DNA of 64,000 nucleotides from Lysinibacillus sphaericus. Its GTDB lineage: Bacteria; Bacillota; Bacilli; Bacillales_A; Planococcaceae. Where the stretch lies: contig NZ_CP019980.1 in NCBI RefSeq assembly GCF_002982115.1, forward strand, positions 3,914,001-3,978,000. The letters run 5' to 3'. Shown here piece by piece: positions 1-9,886 of this stretch. The notes below the pieces were generated by a model. It had not been told where the DNA came from. It saw only the letters and a list, made by a program, of their open reading frames with translations, and ran no database searches. Numbering within the stretch: the stretch's first letter is position 1; the number at the start of each line of letters is the position of its first letter. The translations under genes and the position numbers were made by a program.

Positions 1-1580
1 TAGACGTAGTAATTGTAATAGAAATGCGGAATGCGAGCCCATTCCAGACCAATTTCCTCATCAACTACCATATCCTCACCGAAATATTGCTTATTCAAGT
101 TATAATACACTTCCGTTAAACGTTCCGCTGTTAACGATTCTCCGTTTTTATCCATCTGATGAATTAAATGTTCAAATTCTGCAAACATTGTTTGACGGAA
201 TACTGTGCTACGGAAACCGTCTAGCCAATGGTTTAATAAATATATTTTTTGCTGCGGATCTTCTATTGTTTTCAACAGATAATCATTCAATAATTCCTCA
301 TTGCATGTAGACGCCACTTCGGCCACGAAAATGGAATAATCTCCATAAACAAAAGGCTGATTATTACGAGTATAATAACTATGGACACTATGCCCAAACT
401 CATGCGCCAATGTAAATAAGTTATCCACATTGTCTTGCCAGTTCATTAAAATATAAGGATTCGTACCGTAAGCACCTGATGAATACGCGCCACTACGTTT
501 ACCTTTATTTTCCTTAACATCAACCCAACGATTATCGAAACCACTTTGGACAATGTCTTGATATTCTTTTCCGAGTGGGGCTAACGCTTTCACTAAAATG
601 TCTTTAGCTTCCTCATAAGGAACTTTCATATCTACTTCTTGCACTAGTGGTGTAAATAAATCCCACATATGCAACTCATCTACACCTAATAACTTTTTAC
701 GTAATGCAATATAACGTTGCATAGTTGGTAGATGTTTATGAATAGTCTCTACTAGCTGATCGTAGACACTTTCTGGGATAAAGTTATTAGACAATGCCGC
801 ATGTCGTGCCGATTCATAATGACGCACTCGTGCACTCACATTATGTTTTTTTACATTACCTGTCAATGTAGCAGCGAATGTGTTTTTAAAATGACCATAC
901 GTTTCATACATCGCTTTAAATGCTGCTTCACGTACAGATCGATTTTTACTTTCTAAAAACTTAATGTAATTACCATGTGTTAGTTGAACTTCTTCCCCAT
1001 CCTCGTTTTTAACTGTAGGGAAAACTAAGTCCGCATTATTTAACATACTAAATGTATTCGAAGCAGTGCCTGTCACCTCTGCCATTTGTGCAAGTAATGC
1101 TTCTTGTTCTGCTGGTAGAACATGTGGACGGGTCATTGAAATTTCTTTTAGTGATTGCTTATATAATTGTAAATCCTGATTATCAGCTAAATAGGATTCA
1201 ATTGTTTCTTCACTTAGTGATAAAATTTCAGGTGTTAAAAATGAAAGTGCTGCTGAAATATTTGTCGCTAACGTTTGAATTCGACTATTCATATCTTGAT
1301 AAAAGCTATTCGTTGTATCTTGATCATATCGCATATGCGCATACGTATAGAGTCTCATTGTACGTTGATAAATTTTATCGTAATAAGTTAGTACAGCTAA
1401 TAAGGCATCTGCACCATTTTTTAAAGTACCTGCATAGCTAGATGCTTCTTTCGAAAGTTCTGCGACTTTTTTAAATTCCTCTTCCCATAGTGTATCCGTT
1501 GCAAAAATATCTTCCAATCGCCAAGTTAACTCTACCGGTATTTCATTTCTCATTAAAACTCGATTACTGTTACTAGCCAT
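1..1580 (-). CDS. pepF: Oligoendopeptidase F (M3 metallopeptidase), C-terminus cut by window edge
   Basis: Reading leftward from an ATG at 1578-1580, the frame stays open to base 1 and gives 526 codons of an M3-family zinc peptidase. The HEFGH zinc-binding and catalytic motif (H-E-x-x-H) lies at about residues 393-397 (bases 390-404), followed by SVHSYY, and the downstream segment around FVAEVAST supplies the usual third zinc ligand Glu. The family is about 600 residues, so roughly 75 C-terminal residues lie outside the window. An AAAGGGGG ribosome-binding site precedes the start. The enzyme is cytosolic and cleaves short oligopeptides. In B. subtilis pepF lies in the same coiA-mecA-spx neighbourhood, so the placement agrees with the family call. 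No frameshift was seen. Confidence 0.95.
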   Translation of the reverse strand, partial: MASNSNRVLMRNEIPVELTWRLEDIFATDTLWEEEFKKVAELSKEASSYAGTLKNGADALLAVLTYYDKIYQRTMRLYTYAHMRYDQDTTNSFYQDMNSRIQTLATNISAALSFLTPEILSLSEETIESYLADNQDLQLYKQSLKEISMTRPHVLPAEQEALLAQMAEVTGTASNTFSMLNNADLVFPTVKNEDGEEVQLTHGNYIKFLESKNRSVREAAFKAMYETYGHFKNTFAATLTGNVKKHNVSARVRHYESARHAALSNNFIPESVYDQLVETIHKHLPTMQRYIALRKKLLGVDELHMWDLFTPLVQEVDMKVPYEEAKDILVKALAPLGKEYQDIVQSGFDNRWVDVKENKGKRSGAYSSGAYGTNPYILMNWQDNVDNLFTLAHEFGHSVHSYYTRNNQPFVYGDYSIFVAEVASTCNEELLNDYLLKTIEDPQQKIYLLNHWLDGFRSTVFRQTMFAEFEHLIHQMDKNGESLTAERLTEVYYNLNKQYFGEDMVVDEEIGLEWARIPHFYYNYYV

Positions 1581-1724
1581 GAGCCAGCCCCCTTTATATA
1601 TGACTTTCCTGTACTCTCATATTTTCTCAATATATTGCGACAATTGCAAATAATACCCTGTAGCTCAACTCATCAAAATCCCAGTTTGATTATCCACAGC
1701 GATACATTAGCTCCATGAAGGGAT

Positions 1725-2843
1725 TTAAACAAACGGTTGATTATACATATAGGTATATACTCGCTTCCATATCGCACTAGCGCAATCCATTTGATAAAAA
1801 CGATGGCCTAACAAGTTTCCATAGTTTTCAACAGCTTGCACGCCCATTTCAGTTGGCTCCACATTAAGAATCTTTAGAAACAGTCGAATATCTTCTTGCC
1901 TTAACTCATACGGTAGCAATTGTAATTCCCTGCAATAATTTAATAAAATTGCTTGCCATTCAATTGAGAACATCGGAATAGCCCTTGCATTTTTAACAGG
2001 TATACCAATGTAATGAGGCAGTGCATTCAACGAAAAATTTTGTTCATAGCAACTCCGTAGAAAACGATCTTGAACTCCCTGTCGACTTCGCAATAATTTT
2101 TGCATTACATACCGTTGACACAATCTTATATATATCTCCTTGTATATAGTAAATGATTCATGTGTAATCGGCTTAGGCTCATAGAATGGGAATTGCTGTT
2201 TGCTGAGTGGAATCGAGAGTACTTTCGCTATAAAAGTATGCCCGTGAACATAAAGTAGATTCGTCCAATAATTAAATTTTGCTGCTCTCGCATCATATGT
2301 AACTAAATACGGCACATTGTTGAATGAATAAGCAATTGCATTTTGATGGATAGGGGAAATTCTAATTTTTTGAATTGCATTTGTAGTATATTTTTTCTGT
2401 GGTGTTTGAAAAAGCCATAATGCTTGAATGTTATGCTTTTCATAACCTGCTGTACGTCGTTGCCAGTTTTCTTTTGTTATCGCACTACATTGATATTCAA
2501 TGGCAATCTGCTGATGCTCACCTTGCAGTAGTAAATCGGGCCTTTGCGATAGTGTCCTTAAAAATGGCTCCAGCTTTACTCTATGCCCACGTGCCTGCAA
2601 CCATTCAAATAATTGAATTTTCCCTTGTAAATGGAGCTCTGATTCCCCTTCCGCAAATCGATGATGACAATTGTTAGTAATATGTGCAAAATGCGGGATA
2701 TTCAGCTTACCAATTTTTAATTGTACAGGCTGTTGACACTGTGGACAAAAAAATTGTAATTGCTGGCGAAATTGTCGTAAAGCTTGTCTTGAATGTTGAT
2801 AGGAAATAAATAATTGCTGTTTGTCTGTATAGGCAATAAGCAT
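1725..2843 (-). CDS. coiA: Competence protein CoiA
   Basis: This 372-residue protein matches CoiA, a ComK-dependent competence protein needed for processing or recombination of incoming DNA. The N-terminus carries a zinc-finger-like set (C33-x2-C36, H51-x2-H54, C59). A nuclease-like core follows, with RPD at 101-103 and an E116-x-Q118 strand, the layout of a PD-(D/E)XK-type fold. The C-terminal half is less conserved. An AAGGAGAAGG site precedes the ATG. It lies between mecA and pepF on the same strand, as in B. subtilis, and mecA has its own terminator, so coiA probably has a separate promoter. Nuclease activity is inferred from the motif only. Confidence 0.93.
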   Translation of the reverse strand: MLIAYTDKQQLFISYQHSRQALRQFRQQLQFFCPQCQQPVQLKIGKLNIPHFAHITNNCHHRFAEGESELHLQGKIQLFEWLQARGHRVKLEPFLRTLSQRPDLLLQGEHQQIAIEYQCSAITKENWQRRTAGYEKHNIQALWLFQTPQKKYTTNAIQKIRISPIHQNAIAYSFNNVPYLVTYDARAAKFNYWTNLLYVHGHTFIAKVLSIPLSKQQFPFYEPKPITHESFTIYKEIYIRLCQRYVMQKLLRSRQGVQDRFLRSCYEQNFSLNALPHYIGIPVKNARAIPMFSIEWQAILLNYCRELQLLPYELRQEDIRLFLKILNVEPTEMGVQAVENYGNLLGHRFYQMDCASAIWKRVYTYMYNQPFV

Positions 2844-2953
2844 GTTATCCTTCTCCTTTTTGCCTCATTGTAGTAAAAGTTTTTCTATACGCCAACTAAT
2901 GATGTGCTTTTCTTTGAAATTTGAGTTATCTTTAGCTCCTTTATCTGAAAACG

Positions 2954-3000
2954 TAAAAAAAGACTGTAGTCCTACTCATTTTGAGTGTGTCTACAGTCTG
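2954..3000 (-). terminator. Rho-independent terminator after mecA
   Basis: The arms AGACTGTAG (2961-2969) and CTACAGTCT (2991-2999) are perfectly complementary, and an inner ACTCA/TGAGT pair extends the stem. On the minus strand a run of seven T residues follows (2954-2960). It separates mecA from coiA. Confidence 0.9.
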
Positions 3001-3031
3001 AAAGCCTCTGATAATCAGAAGCATGAAGATG

Positions 3032-3700
3032 TTAACTAAAATATTTTCGTACAGTTTCAAAGCAATCGTATTCCATAATTTTTTCGCCATATTCCTCAAG
3101 GCGATGAATTGTGAAATTAGAAGGGCTTAAAAACTCTTTAATAATCGCGTTTTTATCATGACGATTTAAATCATCGTCTGCATTCGCAAAGTCTACTACA
3201 AGATAGTAACTACCTTCATATTTGAATAATGAGGAATCCACTAAGTCATCTGTCATCCGTTTTGCAACGGGGATTAACTCATCAATATCTTTAAATTTAT
3301 AAACATAAATGTCTGTATCCATAAATAACTCTGATTCATCCATGTCACCAAATTGAGTTAATTGACTAAGTAGATCCTCTCCAACTTCGTCAAATGGGGC
3401 AAACATACTTTTTTGTTCATCAAAATGTGAATGACCATCTAATGTTTCACCGTCTTTTAAAATATGTGCACGTGTGACAATGATTTCTAAGCCTACTTCT
3501 GACGCATTGATATGAATCCAAATCGGACCTTCTACATCAAAATAATCTTCAGTGTTCACTTCATCAATCATATCCCAAAAAAGTTGTTCACCCTTTGCTC
3601 GGTTGTACCAAATTTCTTCACGACTATAGCCGCGATCCTCTATATCATTGTACGTAATAAAGAGCTTGAGTGTATTCTCATTTACACGTTCGATGTCCAC
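3032..3700 (-). CDS. mecA: Adaptor protein MecA
   Basis: This 222-residue protein has the typical MecA N-terminus (MDIERVNENTLKLFITY), which binds substrates such as ComK. An acidic linker (about 85-120) leads to the C-terminal domain that binds the ClpC N-domain and M-domain. In B. subtilis MecA delivers ComK to ClpCP and so blocks competence outside quorum. Two ComK homologues are encoded later in this window (46.2 and 48.5 kb), giving MecA plausible local substrates. It is monocistronic, with a terminator immediately downstream. Confidence 0.95.
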   Translation of the reverse strand: MDIERVNENTLKLFITYNDIEDRGYSREEIWYNRAKGEQLFWDMIDEVNTEDYFDVEGPIWIHINASEVGLEIIVTRAHILKDGETLDGHSHFDEQKSMFAPFDEVGEDLLSQLTQFGDMDESELFMDTDIYVYKFKDIDELIPVAKRMTDDLVDSSLFKYEGSYYLVVDFANADDDLNRHDKNAIIKEFLSPSNFTIHRLEEYGEKIMEYDCFETVRKYFS

Positions 3701-3703
3701 TAG

Positions 3704-4057
3704 ACCTCATCTCCCTTCACTGTCATTTGTCGAAAAACAGTATTATTTCATTAGTATGCTTTGATTCATTGTTTTTAACCTTCATACTCCTTTGTTTTTC
3801 AACCTTTGACCACACCACAGAAAATCATCGAGCAACCGTAATCGTAATTTTTTTGGTCACAGTTGTCTCTAATTCTATTGTATGCTGTTCTTTCATAAAA
3901 TGAAAAGGATATACACCGTTTCAAAGAAGATATTTGAATAATTGAAATTGTAGTAAACTATTTGTATTAAATCAAGTTTAACATACTTTTACGGAAATAT
4001 ATGACTTTTACCTATTAAATATTAGTTTTGAATGAAGGTTTTTACATAAGTAAAACA
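3704..4057. other. Gap between mecA and the spx terminator
   Basis: This AT-rich stretch must contain the mecA promoter and leader. Several short open frames cross it on the plus strand, but none has a ribosome-binding site or a recognisable product. No repeat or RNA motif was recognised. Confidence 0.5.
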
Positions 4058-4109
4058 TAAAAAAATAGATGTCACAACATGCTTTTGCATTTGTAACACC
4101 TACTACATC
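4058..4109 (-). terminator. Probable terminator after spx
   Basis: On the minus strand an imperfect hairpin (outer GATGT/ACATC, inner ATGC-loop-GCAT with ACAA/TTGT) is followed by a run of T residues (4059-4065). It lies just beyond the spx stop codon. Confidence 0.7.
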
Positions 4110-4132
4110 ATTCTATGCAGTCTAAGTGGGTT

Positions 4133-4531
4133 TTAGTTCACCATACGCTGTGCTTCTTGTAATTGATAAGCTCTAACCTTACGCGGTAAAAATCGTCGAA
4201 TTTCATCTTCGTTATAGCCTACTTGCAGTCTTTTCTCATCTAAAATTATTGGTCGGCGTAATAATCCAGGATATTCTTGAATTAATTCATATAAGCGTTG
4301 TAAAGGTAAGCTCTCAACATCTACATTCAATTTTTGGAATATCTTAGAACGAGTAGAAATAATTTCGTCTGTTCCATCCTCCGTCATTCGTAAAATCTCT
4401 TTGATTTCACTAATGCTTAACGGTTCAGAAAAAATATTACGTTCTGTATAAGGAATTTCATGCTCCTCTAACCATGCTTTTGCTTTACGACAAGACGTAC
4501 AACTTGGTGATGTAAATAAAGTAACTATCAT
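4133..4531 (-). CDS. spx: Transcriptional regulator Spx (ArsC fold)
   Basis: This 132-residue protein is nearly identical along its length to B. subtilis Spx. It has the redox switch C10-T-S-C13, the ArsC-fold RRPI cis-proline segment, and the C-terminal RRFLPRKVR stretch. Spx binds the alpha C-terminal domain of RNA polymerase, activates thiol-stress genes, and interferes with activator-dependent transcription, including competence. It is degraded by ClpXP with the adaptor YjbH/SpxH; that gene lies next to pepF in B. subtilis and would be expected just left of this window. The gene stands alone between terminators. Confidence 0.97.
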   Translation of the reverse strand: MIVTLFTSPSCTSCRKAKAWLEEHEIPYTERNIFSEPLSISEIKEILRMTEDGTDEIISTRSKIFQKLNVDVESLPLQRLYELIQEYPGLLRRPIILDEKRLQVGYNEDEIRRFLPRKVRAYQLQEAQRMVN

Positions 4532-4918
4532 ACTGACACATCCTTTCTATTTGTATTCGTTATCTATAAACCAATTTCTTAAATTAGAATTAATGTAATG
4601 TAAATCTACAGTTCCATTATACAGCACTCTGCTGTATTTGAATATAGTTCCAAGGAAAAAAAGAATACAGGATATATGACTTTGTTACAAAATATTCTGT
4701 CTATTAATACTGCCTTAATGTATTCAATTAAGTATTCACTTTCTTGGTATGTCCAATGAACTAATAATAATATTCCCAGTAACAAGTCATTTTAAACATG
4801 AATTTCTCGAAACTAGTTGTTCTCAATTAAAAAACACAAACGAGAATAATGTCATGTAGACGTGTACAATTAAGACGTACTTTAGATAATATTGGTTTCC
4901 TTTTTTTACAACACAAAA

Positions 4919-4942
4919 AAATTCAGTCATAAGACTGAATTT
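4919..4942 (-). terminator. Perfect 10-bp hairpin, terminator-like on the minus strand
   Basis: AAATTCAGTC (4919-4928) and GACTGAATTT (4933-4942) form a perfect hairpin with an ATAA loop. A T-run follows only when it is read leftward. It sits immediately upstream of the trpS promoter and may keep antisense transcription out of spx. No gene that would need it was found on that strand. Confidence 0.55.
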
Positions 4943-4948
4943 ACAGGC

Positions 4949-4978
4949 TTGCATTTAACTAAGTCTTTATACTATAAT
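4949..4978 (+). promoter_or_regulatory. Sigma-A promoter of the trpS leader
   Basis: A TTGCAT -35 box (4949-4954) and a perfect TATAAT -10 box (4973-4978) are separated by 18 bp. They lie about 90 bp before the T-box stem I core and on the same strand as trpS. Confidence 0.7.
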
Positions 4979-5079
4979 TTTGTGCAACAAGAGAAGCGCA
5001 TTTGCGCCAGTCTGGATGGTCAACAGTTTTTTGATTGTTGTTCTCGAAAAGACACTCTCTACACATTAAATAGTGTAGT

Positions 5080-6365
<1,286 letters not shown>

Positions 6366-6380
6366 GAAAGGAATTAACAT

Positions 6381-6689
6381 ATGCTCTGTGAACATTGTCA
6401 TCAAACAATCAAAACCCTTCTATTAGAAGGTGACTTTGGTGCAGATCCATTATGGTGTGGCCATTGTCACGCCAATTTAGAATTAGAGCAACTGCCTTTA
6501 GACGAGTCCCTATTAACGGAGCTGACAACATGGATGTGTAACTTCGGCGAATGGATTGACCTTGAAACAGATTCATTTATTGATGGTATGGATACTTTAG
6601 CGAAAAGCCATGATGTACAAGGTGAAGACTTGGCCAAAAAAGTAGCAGAAGCATTCGCCATGCCTGTGATATTCAAGCCTTATCTTTAA
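6381..6689 (+). CDS. Small protein with two CxxC knuckles, unknown function
   Basis: A 102-residue protein starts at an ATG preceded by AAGAAAGGA, 15 bp after trpS. The first 30 residues contain C3-EH-C6 and C26-GH-C29, a probable single zinc ribbon. The remainder is acidic (about 35-90) and resembles no enzyme I can name. Its position suggests it shares the trpS transcript. It converges on a short membrane-protein gene and overlaps its 3' end by 17 bp. A gene of unknown function occupies a similar place near trpS in B. subtilis, but I cannot claim orthology. Confidence 0.75.
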   Translation: MLCEHCHQTIKTLLLEGDFGADPLWCGHCHANLELEQLPLDESLLTELTTWMCNFGEWIDLETDSFIDGMDTLAKSHDVQGEDLAKKVAEAFAMPVIFKPYL

Positions 6690-6903
6690 GATTCGCTGTT
6701 TTATCGAAACCAAAGTCGAGCACAACACTACAAAGAACAATACAAGCTCCAATGGCGATATAAAACTCAGTTGTATGCATGATAAATTTTAAGACTACTG
6801 ACCAAGAATAACCAAGTGTCCGATAGTTCAAATATAAAATTAAATTGCCGATAGAAAGTATCATTAAGCCATAGCTCATTAAAAATATAAAAAGACGAAA
6901 CAA
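6673..6903 (-). CDS. Small membrane protein, two predicted TM segments, unknown function
   Basis: A 76-residue protein starts at a TTG (6901-6903) with AAAGGA about 9 nt upstream. An ATG in that leader is out of frame. It has two hydrophobic segments (about residues 2-24 and 44-65) and a short charged C-terminus (FDKTANLKDK). I do not recognise a family. It lies downstream of fabF beyond a strong terminator and tail-to-tail with the preceding zinc-protein gene, with their 3' ends overlapping. The TTG start, small size and overlap lower confidence. Confidence 0.6.
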   Translation of the reverse strand: MFRLFIFLMSYGLMILSIGNLILYLNYRTLGYSWSVVLKFIMHTTEFYIAIGACIVLCSVVLDFGFDKTANLKDKA

Positions 6904-6957
6904 ATAAACGGCATCCTTTCTATTTCTTCTTACTTTCTTTTCTATTCGCTAACTTTT

Positions 6958-6998
6958 AAAAAAAGACGTCAGCCTTGTAAATTAGGCTGACGTTTTTT
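6958..6998. terminator. Bidirectional terminator downstream of fabF
   Basis: ACGTCAGCCT (6966-6975) pairs with AGGCTGACGT (6984-6993). A-rich and T-rich flanks make it work in either direction. It ends the fabH-fabF transcript. Confidence 0.92.
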
Positions 6999-7000
6999 CA

Positions 7001-8242
7001 TTATTCCTCTATTTTTTTGAATAATAGACTTGCGTTATGACCACCAAAACCAAGAGAATTACTCATTGCATATTCAATGTTCGCCTTACGCGCTTCATTT
7101 GGTACATAATCTAAATCGCACTCAGGGTCTGGCTCTGTTAGGTTAATTGTTGGAGGTAAAATGCCCTCTTTCAATGCTAGTGCTGTAAAAATAGCTTCAA
7201 CACCACCAGCAGCACCTAATAAGTGACCTGTCATCGATTTAGTAGAACTCATTGCTAATTTATAAGCATGTTCACCAAAGGCAGTTTTTACAGCTTGTGT
7301 TTCAAATAAATCGTTGTACGGTGTACTTGTTCCGTGTGCATTAATGTAGCCTACTTGTGAAGGGTCTACGCCACCATCTTGTAATGCTTGCGTCATTGCA
7401 CGTGCAGCACCTTCACCTTCTGGAGCTGGTGCAGTAATATGATGCGCATCGCCAGTTGAACCGTAGCCAAGAACTTCAGCATAAATTTTTGCGCCACGCG
7501 CTTTTGCATGTTCATATTCTTCTAAAATAACAATTCCGGCACCTTCACCAATAATAAAGCCGTCACGGTTTTTATCAAATGGTCGAGAAGCTGTTTGAGG
7601 ATCCGTATTTAAAGATAATGCTGTATTTGCACAGAAGCCTGCCACTGCCATCGTCACGATTGGTGATTCGGCTCCACCAGAAATCATCACATCTGCATCT
7701 CCACGCTCAATTACTTTAAATGCATCACCGATTGAGTTCGTACCTGATGCACAAGCTGTTACTGAACAAGAGTTGATTCCTTTCGCACCAAAGTGAATAG
7801 ATACTTGACCTGAAGCCATATCTGGAATCATCATTGGAATAAAGAATGGACTAACACGACGTGCGCCACGCTCTTGGAATGTTAGAAATTGTTGTTCATA
7901 TGTTTCCATACCACCGATACCAGAGCCAATCCATACACCTGCACGCGGTGCTAACTCTTCATCAATTGTAAGCTGTGCATCTTCCATCGCCATAATTGAC
8001 GCAGCTAGTGCATAGTGCGTGAAACGATCCATTTTACGAGCTTCTTTACGTTCAATATACTTTTCAATATCAAAGTCTTTTACTTCAGCCGCGATTTTTG
8101 CAGCGAATAGGTCTTTATTTAAGCGTGTTAATTCACCAACGCCTGATTTACCAGCTTTAATGTTTGCCCATGTTTCTTCGATGCTATTACCTAGTGGTGT
8201 TACTGCGCCAATTCCTGTAATTACTACTCGTCGTTTACTCAT
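7001..8242 (-). CDS. fabF: 3-oxoacyl-ACP synthase II (FabF)
   Basis: This 413-residue condensing enzyme starts at the ATG 8240-8242 ([10 protein letters not shown]), which has GAGAGGAG 7 nt upstream. Longer starts add seven non-family residues. The thiolase-fold triad is visible: Cys in VTACASGTN, His in NAHGTSTP and His in [11 protein letters not shown]. It extends acyl-ACP with malonyl-ACP in type II fatty-acid synthesis and adjusts chain composition with temperature. It follows fabH by about 30 bp in one operon under the probable FapR operator. Confidence 0.97.
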   Translation of the reverse strand: MSKRRVVITGIGAVTPLGNSIEETWANIKAGKSGVGELTRLNKDLFAAKIAAEVKDFDIEKYIERKEARKMDRFTHYALAASIMAMEDAQLTIDEELAPRAGVWIGSGIGGMETYEQQFLTFQERGARRVSPFFIPMMIPDMASGQVSIHFGAKGINSCSVTACASGTNSIGDAFKVIERGDADVMISGGAESPIVTMAVAGFCANTALSLNTDPQTASRPFDKNRDGFIIGEGAGIVILEEYEHAKARGAKIYAEVLGYGSTGDAHHITAPAPEGEGAARAMTQALQDGGVDPSQVGYINAHGTSTPYNDLFETQAVKTAFGEHAYKLAMSSTKSMTGHLLGAAGGVEAIFTALALKEGILPPTINLTEPDPECDLDYVPNEARKANIEYAMSNSLGFGGHNASLLFKKIEE

Positions 8243-8272
8243 TGTCTTACTCCTCTCAAGCAATTATCGTTT

Positions 8273-9211
8273 TTATTTTCCCCATCTTAATGCAACGGCA
8301 CCCCATGTTAAGCCACCGCCAAAACCGACAAGTACTAATAGATCATCATCTTTTATCTTACCTGCTTCAAGCTCTTCTACTAAAGAAATACCAATAGAAG
8401 CAGCCGATGTATTGCCATATTTGTGAATCGTTTTTGACATTTTTTCCGCTGGTAATGCTAAACGTTCACGTGCCGATTCCATAATTCGAATATTCGCTTG
8501 ATGCGGAATTAAAAAATCAACTTCTTCTTTTGTTAAACCTGCTTTATCTAATACATTTACTGCTGATTCACCCATTTGGCGTACAGCAAACTTAAATACT
8601 TCGCGACCGTTCATCGCAATTGTATCCTGTTGCGTTAAATATAGATGTTTGCCGCCTGTACCGTCTGCCCCAAGCTCAAATGATAAAATCCCTCTACCTT
8701 CTGATACTGGGCCAACAATGGCAGCACTAGCACCATCACCAAATAAAACAGCCGTATTACGATCTTCCCAATTAATGACTTTTGACAGCTTTTCAACACC
8801 TACTACTAAGACATATTTATAAGCATTTGATTCTACAAATTGTTTTGCTGTCACTAAGCTATATATAAATCCTGCACAAGCCGCTGCTTGGTCCATTGCT
8901 GCTGCATTTACCGCACCAATTTGCTCTTGAACCATACATGCTACACTAGGAAATGTTTGATCTTGCGTTACAGTTGCTACAAGTATTAATCCTATTTCTT
9001 CAGGCGTAATACCTGCTTTGGCTATAGCATCTTTCGCAGCAGCTACTGCTAAATCTGAAGTTTCTTGATTATCTGCAGCAAAATGACGTTCTTCAATTCC
9101 AGTACGAGTTCGAATCCATTCATCCGACGTATCCATAATTTTTTCTAAGTCAAAATTCGTCACGACCTTTTCAGGAACGTATCTGCCTAAACCTATAATA
9201 CCTGCGTTCAT
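8273..9211 (-). CDS. fabH: 3-oxoacyl-ACP synthase III (FabH)
   Basis: This 312-residue initiating condensing enzyme starts at the ATG 9209-9211 ([15 protein letters not shown]) with GAGGGG upstream; the ten extra residues before it are not conserved. The catalytic Cys is in AAACAGF, His in IPHQANIRI and Asn in GNTSAAS. FabH condenses an acyl-CoA primer with malonyl-ACP, and in Bacillales it prefers branched primers. The order fabH-fabF is the same as in the B. subtilis fabHA-fabF operon. Only one fabH is seen here; a second paralogue elsewhere cannot be excluded. Confidence 0.96.
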   Translation of the reverse strand: MNAGIIGLGRYVPEKVVTNFDLEKIMDTSDEWIRTRTGIEERHFAADNQETSDLAVAAAKDAIAKAGITPEEIGLILVATVTQDQTFPSVACMVQEQIGAVNAAAMDQAAACAGFIYSLVTAKQFVESNAYKYVLVVGVEKLSKVINWEDRNTAVLFGDGASAAIVGPVSEGRGILSFELGADGTGGKHLYLTQQDTIAMNGREVFKFAVRQMGESAVNVLDKAGLTKEEVDFLIPHQANIRIMESARERLALPAEKMSKTIHKYGNTSAASIGISLVEELEAGKIKDDDLLVLVGFGGGLTWGAVALRWGK

Positions 9212-9243
9212 ATAGCAACCCCTCTGCTTTCTTACTATCAATT

Positions 9244-9290
9244 ATTAGTAACTGGTCATAATTATAACTCATAATTAAGGAATGGTGCAA
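9244..9290 (-). promoter_or_regulatory. fabH promoter with probable FapR operator
   Basis: On the minus strand TTGCAC (9285-9290) and TATAAT (9261-9266) are 18 bp apart. Directly downstream and touching the -10 is the palindrome-like ATTAGTAACTGGTCATAAT (9244-9262). Its half-sites resemble the B. subtilis FapR box (about 13 of 17 positions by eye). FapR represses fab genes until malonyl-CoA builds up. Confidence 0.65.
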
Positions 9291-9408
9291 GATGATTTAA
9301 AATTAGTATAGCAAATGCTTGTACTTCACATAGCTTTCGATAGTTCAATTCACGTTTTCGTTGGTGACACTTCTGTTCTGTACAGCAGGGACTTTGTGAA
9401 TCGCTGGT

Positions 9409-9492
9409 AAAACTGTGCAAATCGCTACGAACACTTTACGTTGCACCACTAAAACCATGCAAATCGCCATAAACAATTTGCGTTGCGCTACT
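9409..9492. repeat. Two tandem imperfect 42-bp repeats
   Basis: Units at 9409-9450 and 9451-9492 share the pattern AAAAC..TGCAAATCGC...AACA.TTT.CGTTGC..CACT/CTACT. A fragment of the same pattern (TTTGTGAATCGCTGG) precedes them at about 9393. The rest of the 9291-9637 gap holds only the fabH promoter upstream region and the yjzD leader; no gene was recognised. Confidence 0.75.
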
Positions 9493-9637
9493 CTACTCTA
9501 CTACTTTGTTGTGACAAAATTGCCATAAATCACAAAACACAATACATCACTTTTTGATAAAAGGTTCTTTTTTTTTCGACTTATGTTATGATATGATAAT
9601 GTATATGTAATAAAATAGTTCGGTTGAGGTGAAATTA

Positions 9638-9832
9638 ATGCAATATATCGTAACGTTCATATGGTCATTCTTACTAGTTTCCATGTTAAACTACGTAGTA
9701 AGTGCTGTAATCGGAGTACCATTTGATTTCCAAACTGGTGCGATTCTTTCAGTTGTATTCTCTGTACTAATTTTTGTTATTGGCGCAATCATTCCAAACG
9801 AGCCAACTCCAGAAGCTGCAGACCATCATTAA
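9638..9832 (+). CDS. yjzD: YjzD-like small membrane protein (DUF2929)
   Basis: This 64-residue protein starts at the ATG 9638, 7 nt after GAGGTG; the in-frame GTG at 9629 is part of that ribosome-binding site. Two hydrophobic segments (about 4-25 and 33-54) flank a short loop, and the tail is IPNEPTPEAADHH. It resembles DUF2929/YjzD, whose gene in B. subtilis lies in the same part of the chromosome near fabHA. Function is unknown. A strong terminator follows directly. Confidence 0.75.
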   Translation: MQYIVTFIWSFLLVSMLNYVVSAVIGVPFDFQTGAILSVVFSVLIFVIGAIIPNEPTPEAADHH

Positions 9833-9841
9833 TCAAATTAT

Positions 9842-9879
9842 AAAAAACCTGTCTCGCCTAGTGCGAGACAGGTTTTTTT
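9842..9879. terminator. Bidirectional terminator between yjzD and clpB
   Basis: AACCTGTCTCGC and GCGAGACAGGTT form a perfect 12-bp stem with a five-base loop (CTAGT), A-run on the left and T-run on the right. It serves both convergent genes. Confidence 0.95.
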
Positions 9880-9886
9880 CTATTTA

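Noticed and set aside
1052-1441. 129-codon plus-strand open frame
   Set aside because: Antisense to pepF; low-complexity hydrophobic translation typical of a reverse shadow.
8019-8426. 135-codon plus-strand open frame over fabF and fabH ends
   Set aside because: Antisense to conserved coding sequence; no ribosome-binding site.
9393-9492. CRISPR array
   Set aside because: The 42-bp units are adjacent without spacers, only two and a fraction in number, and no cas gene is near.
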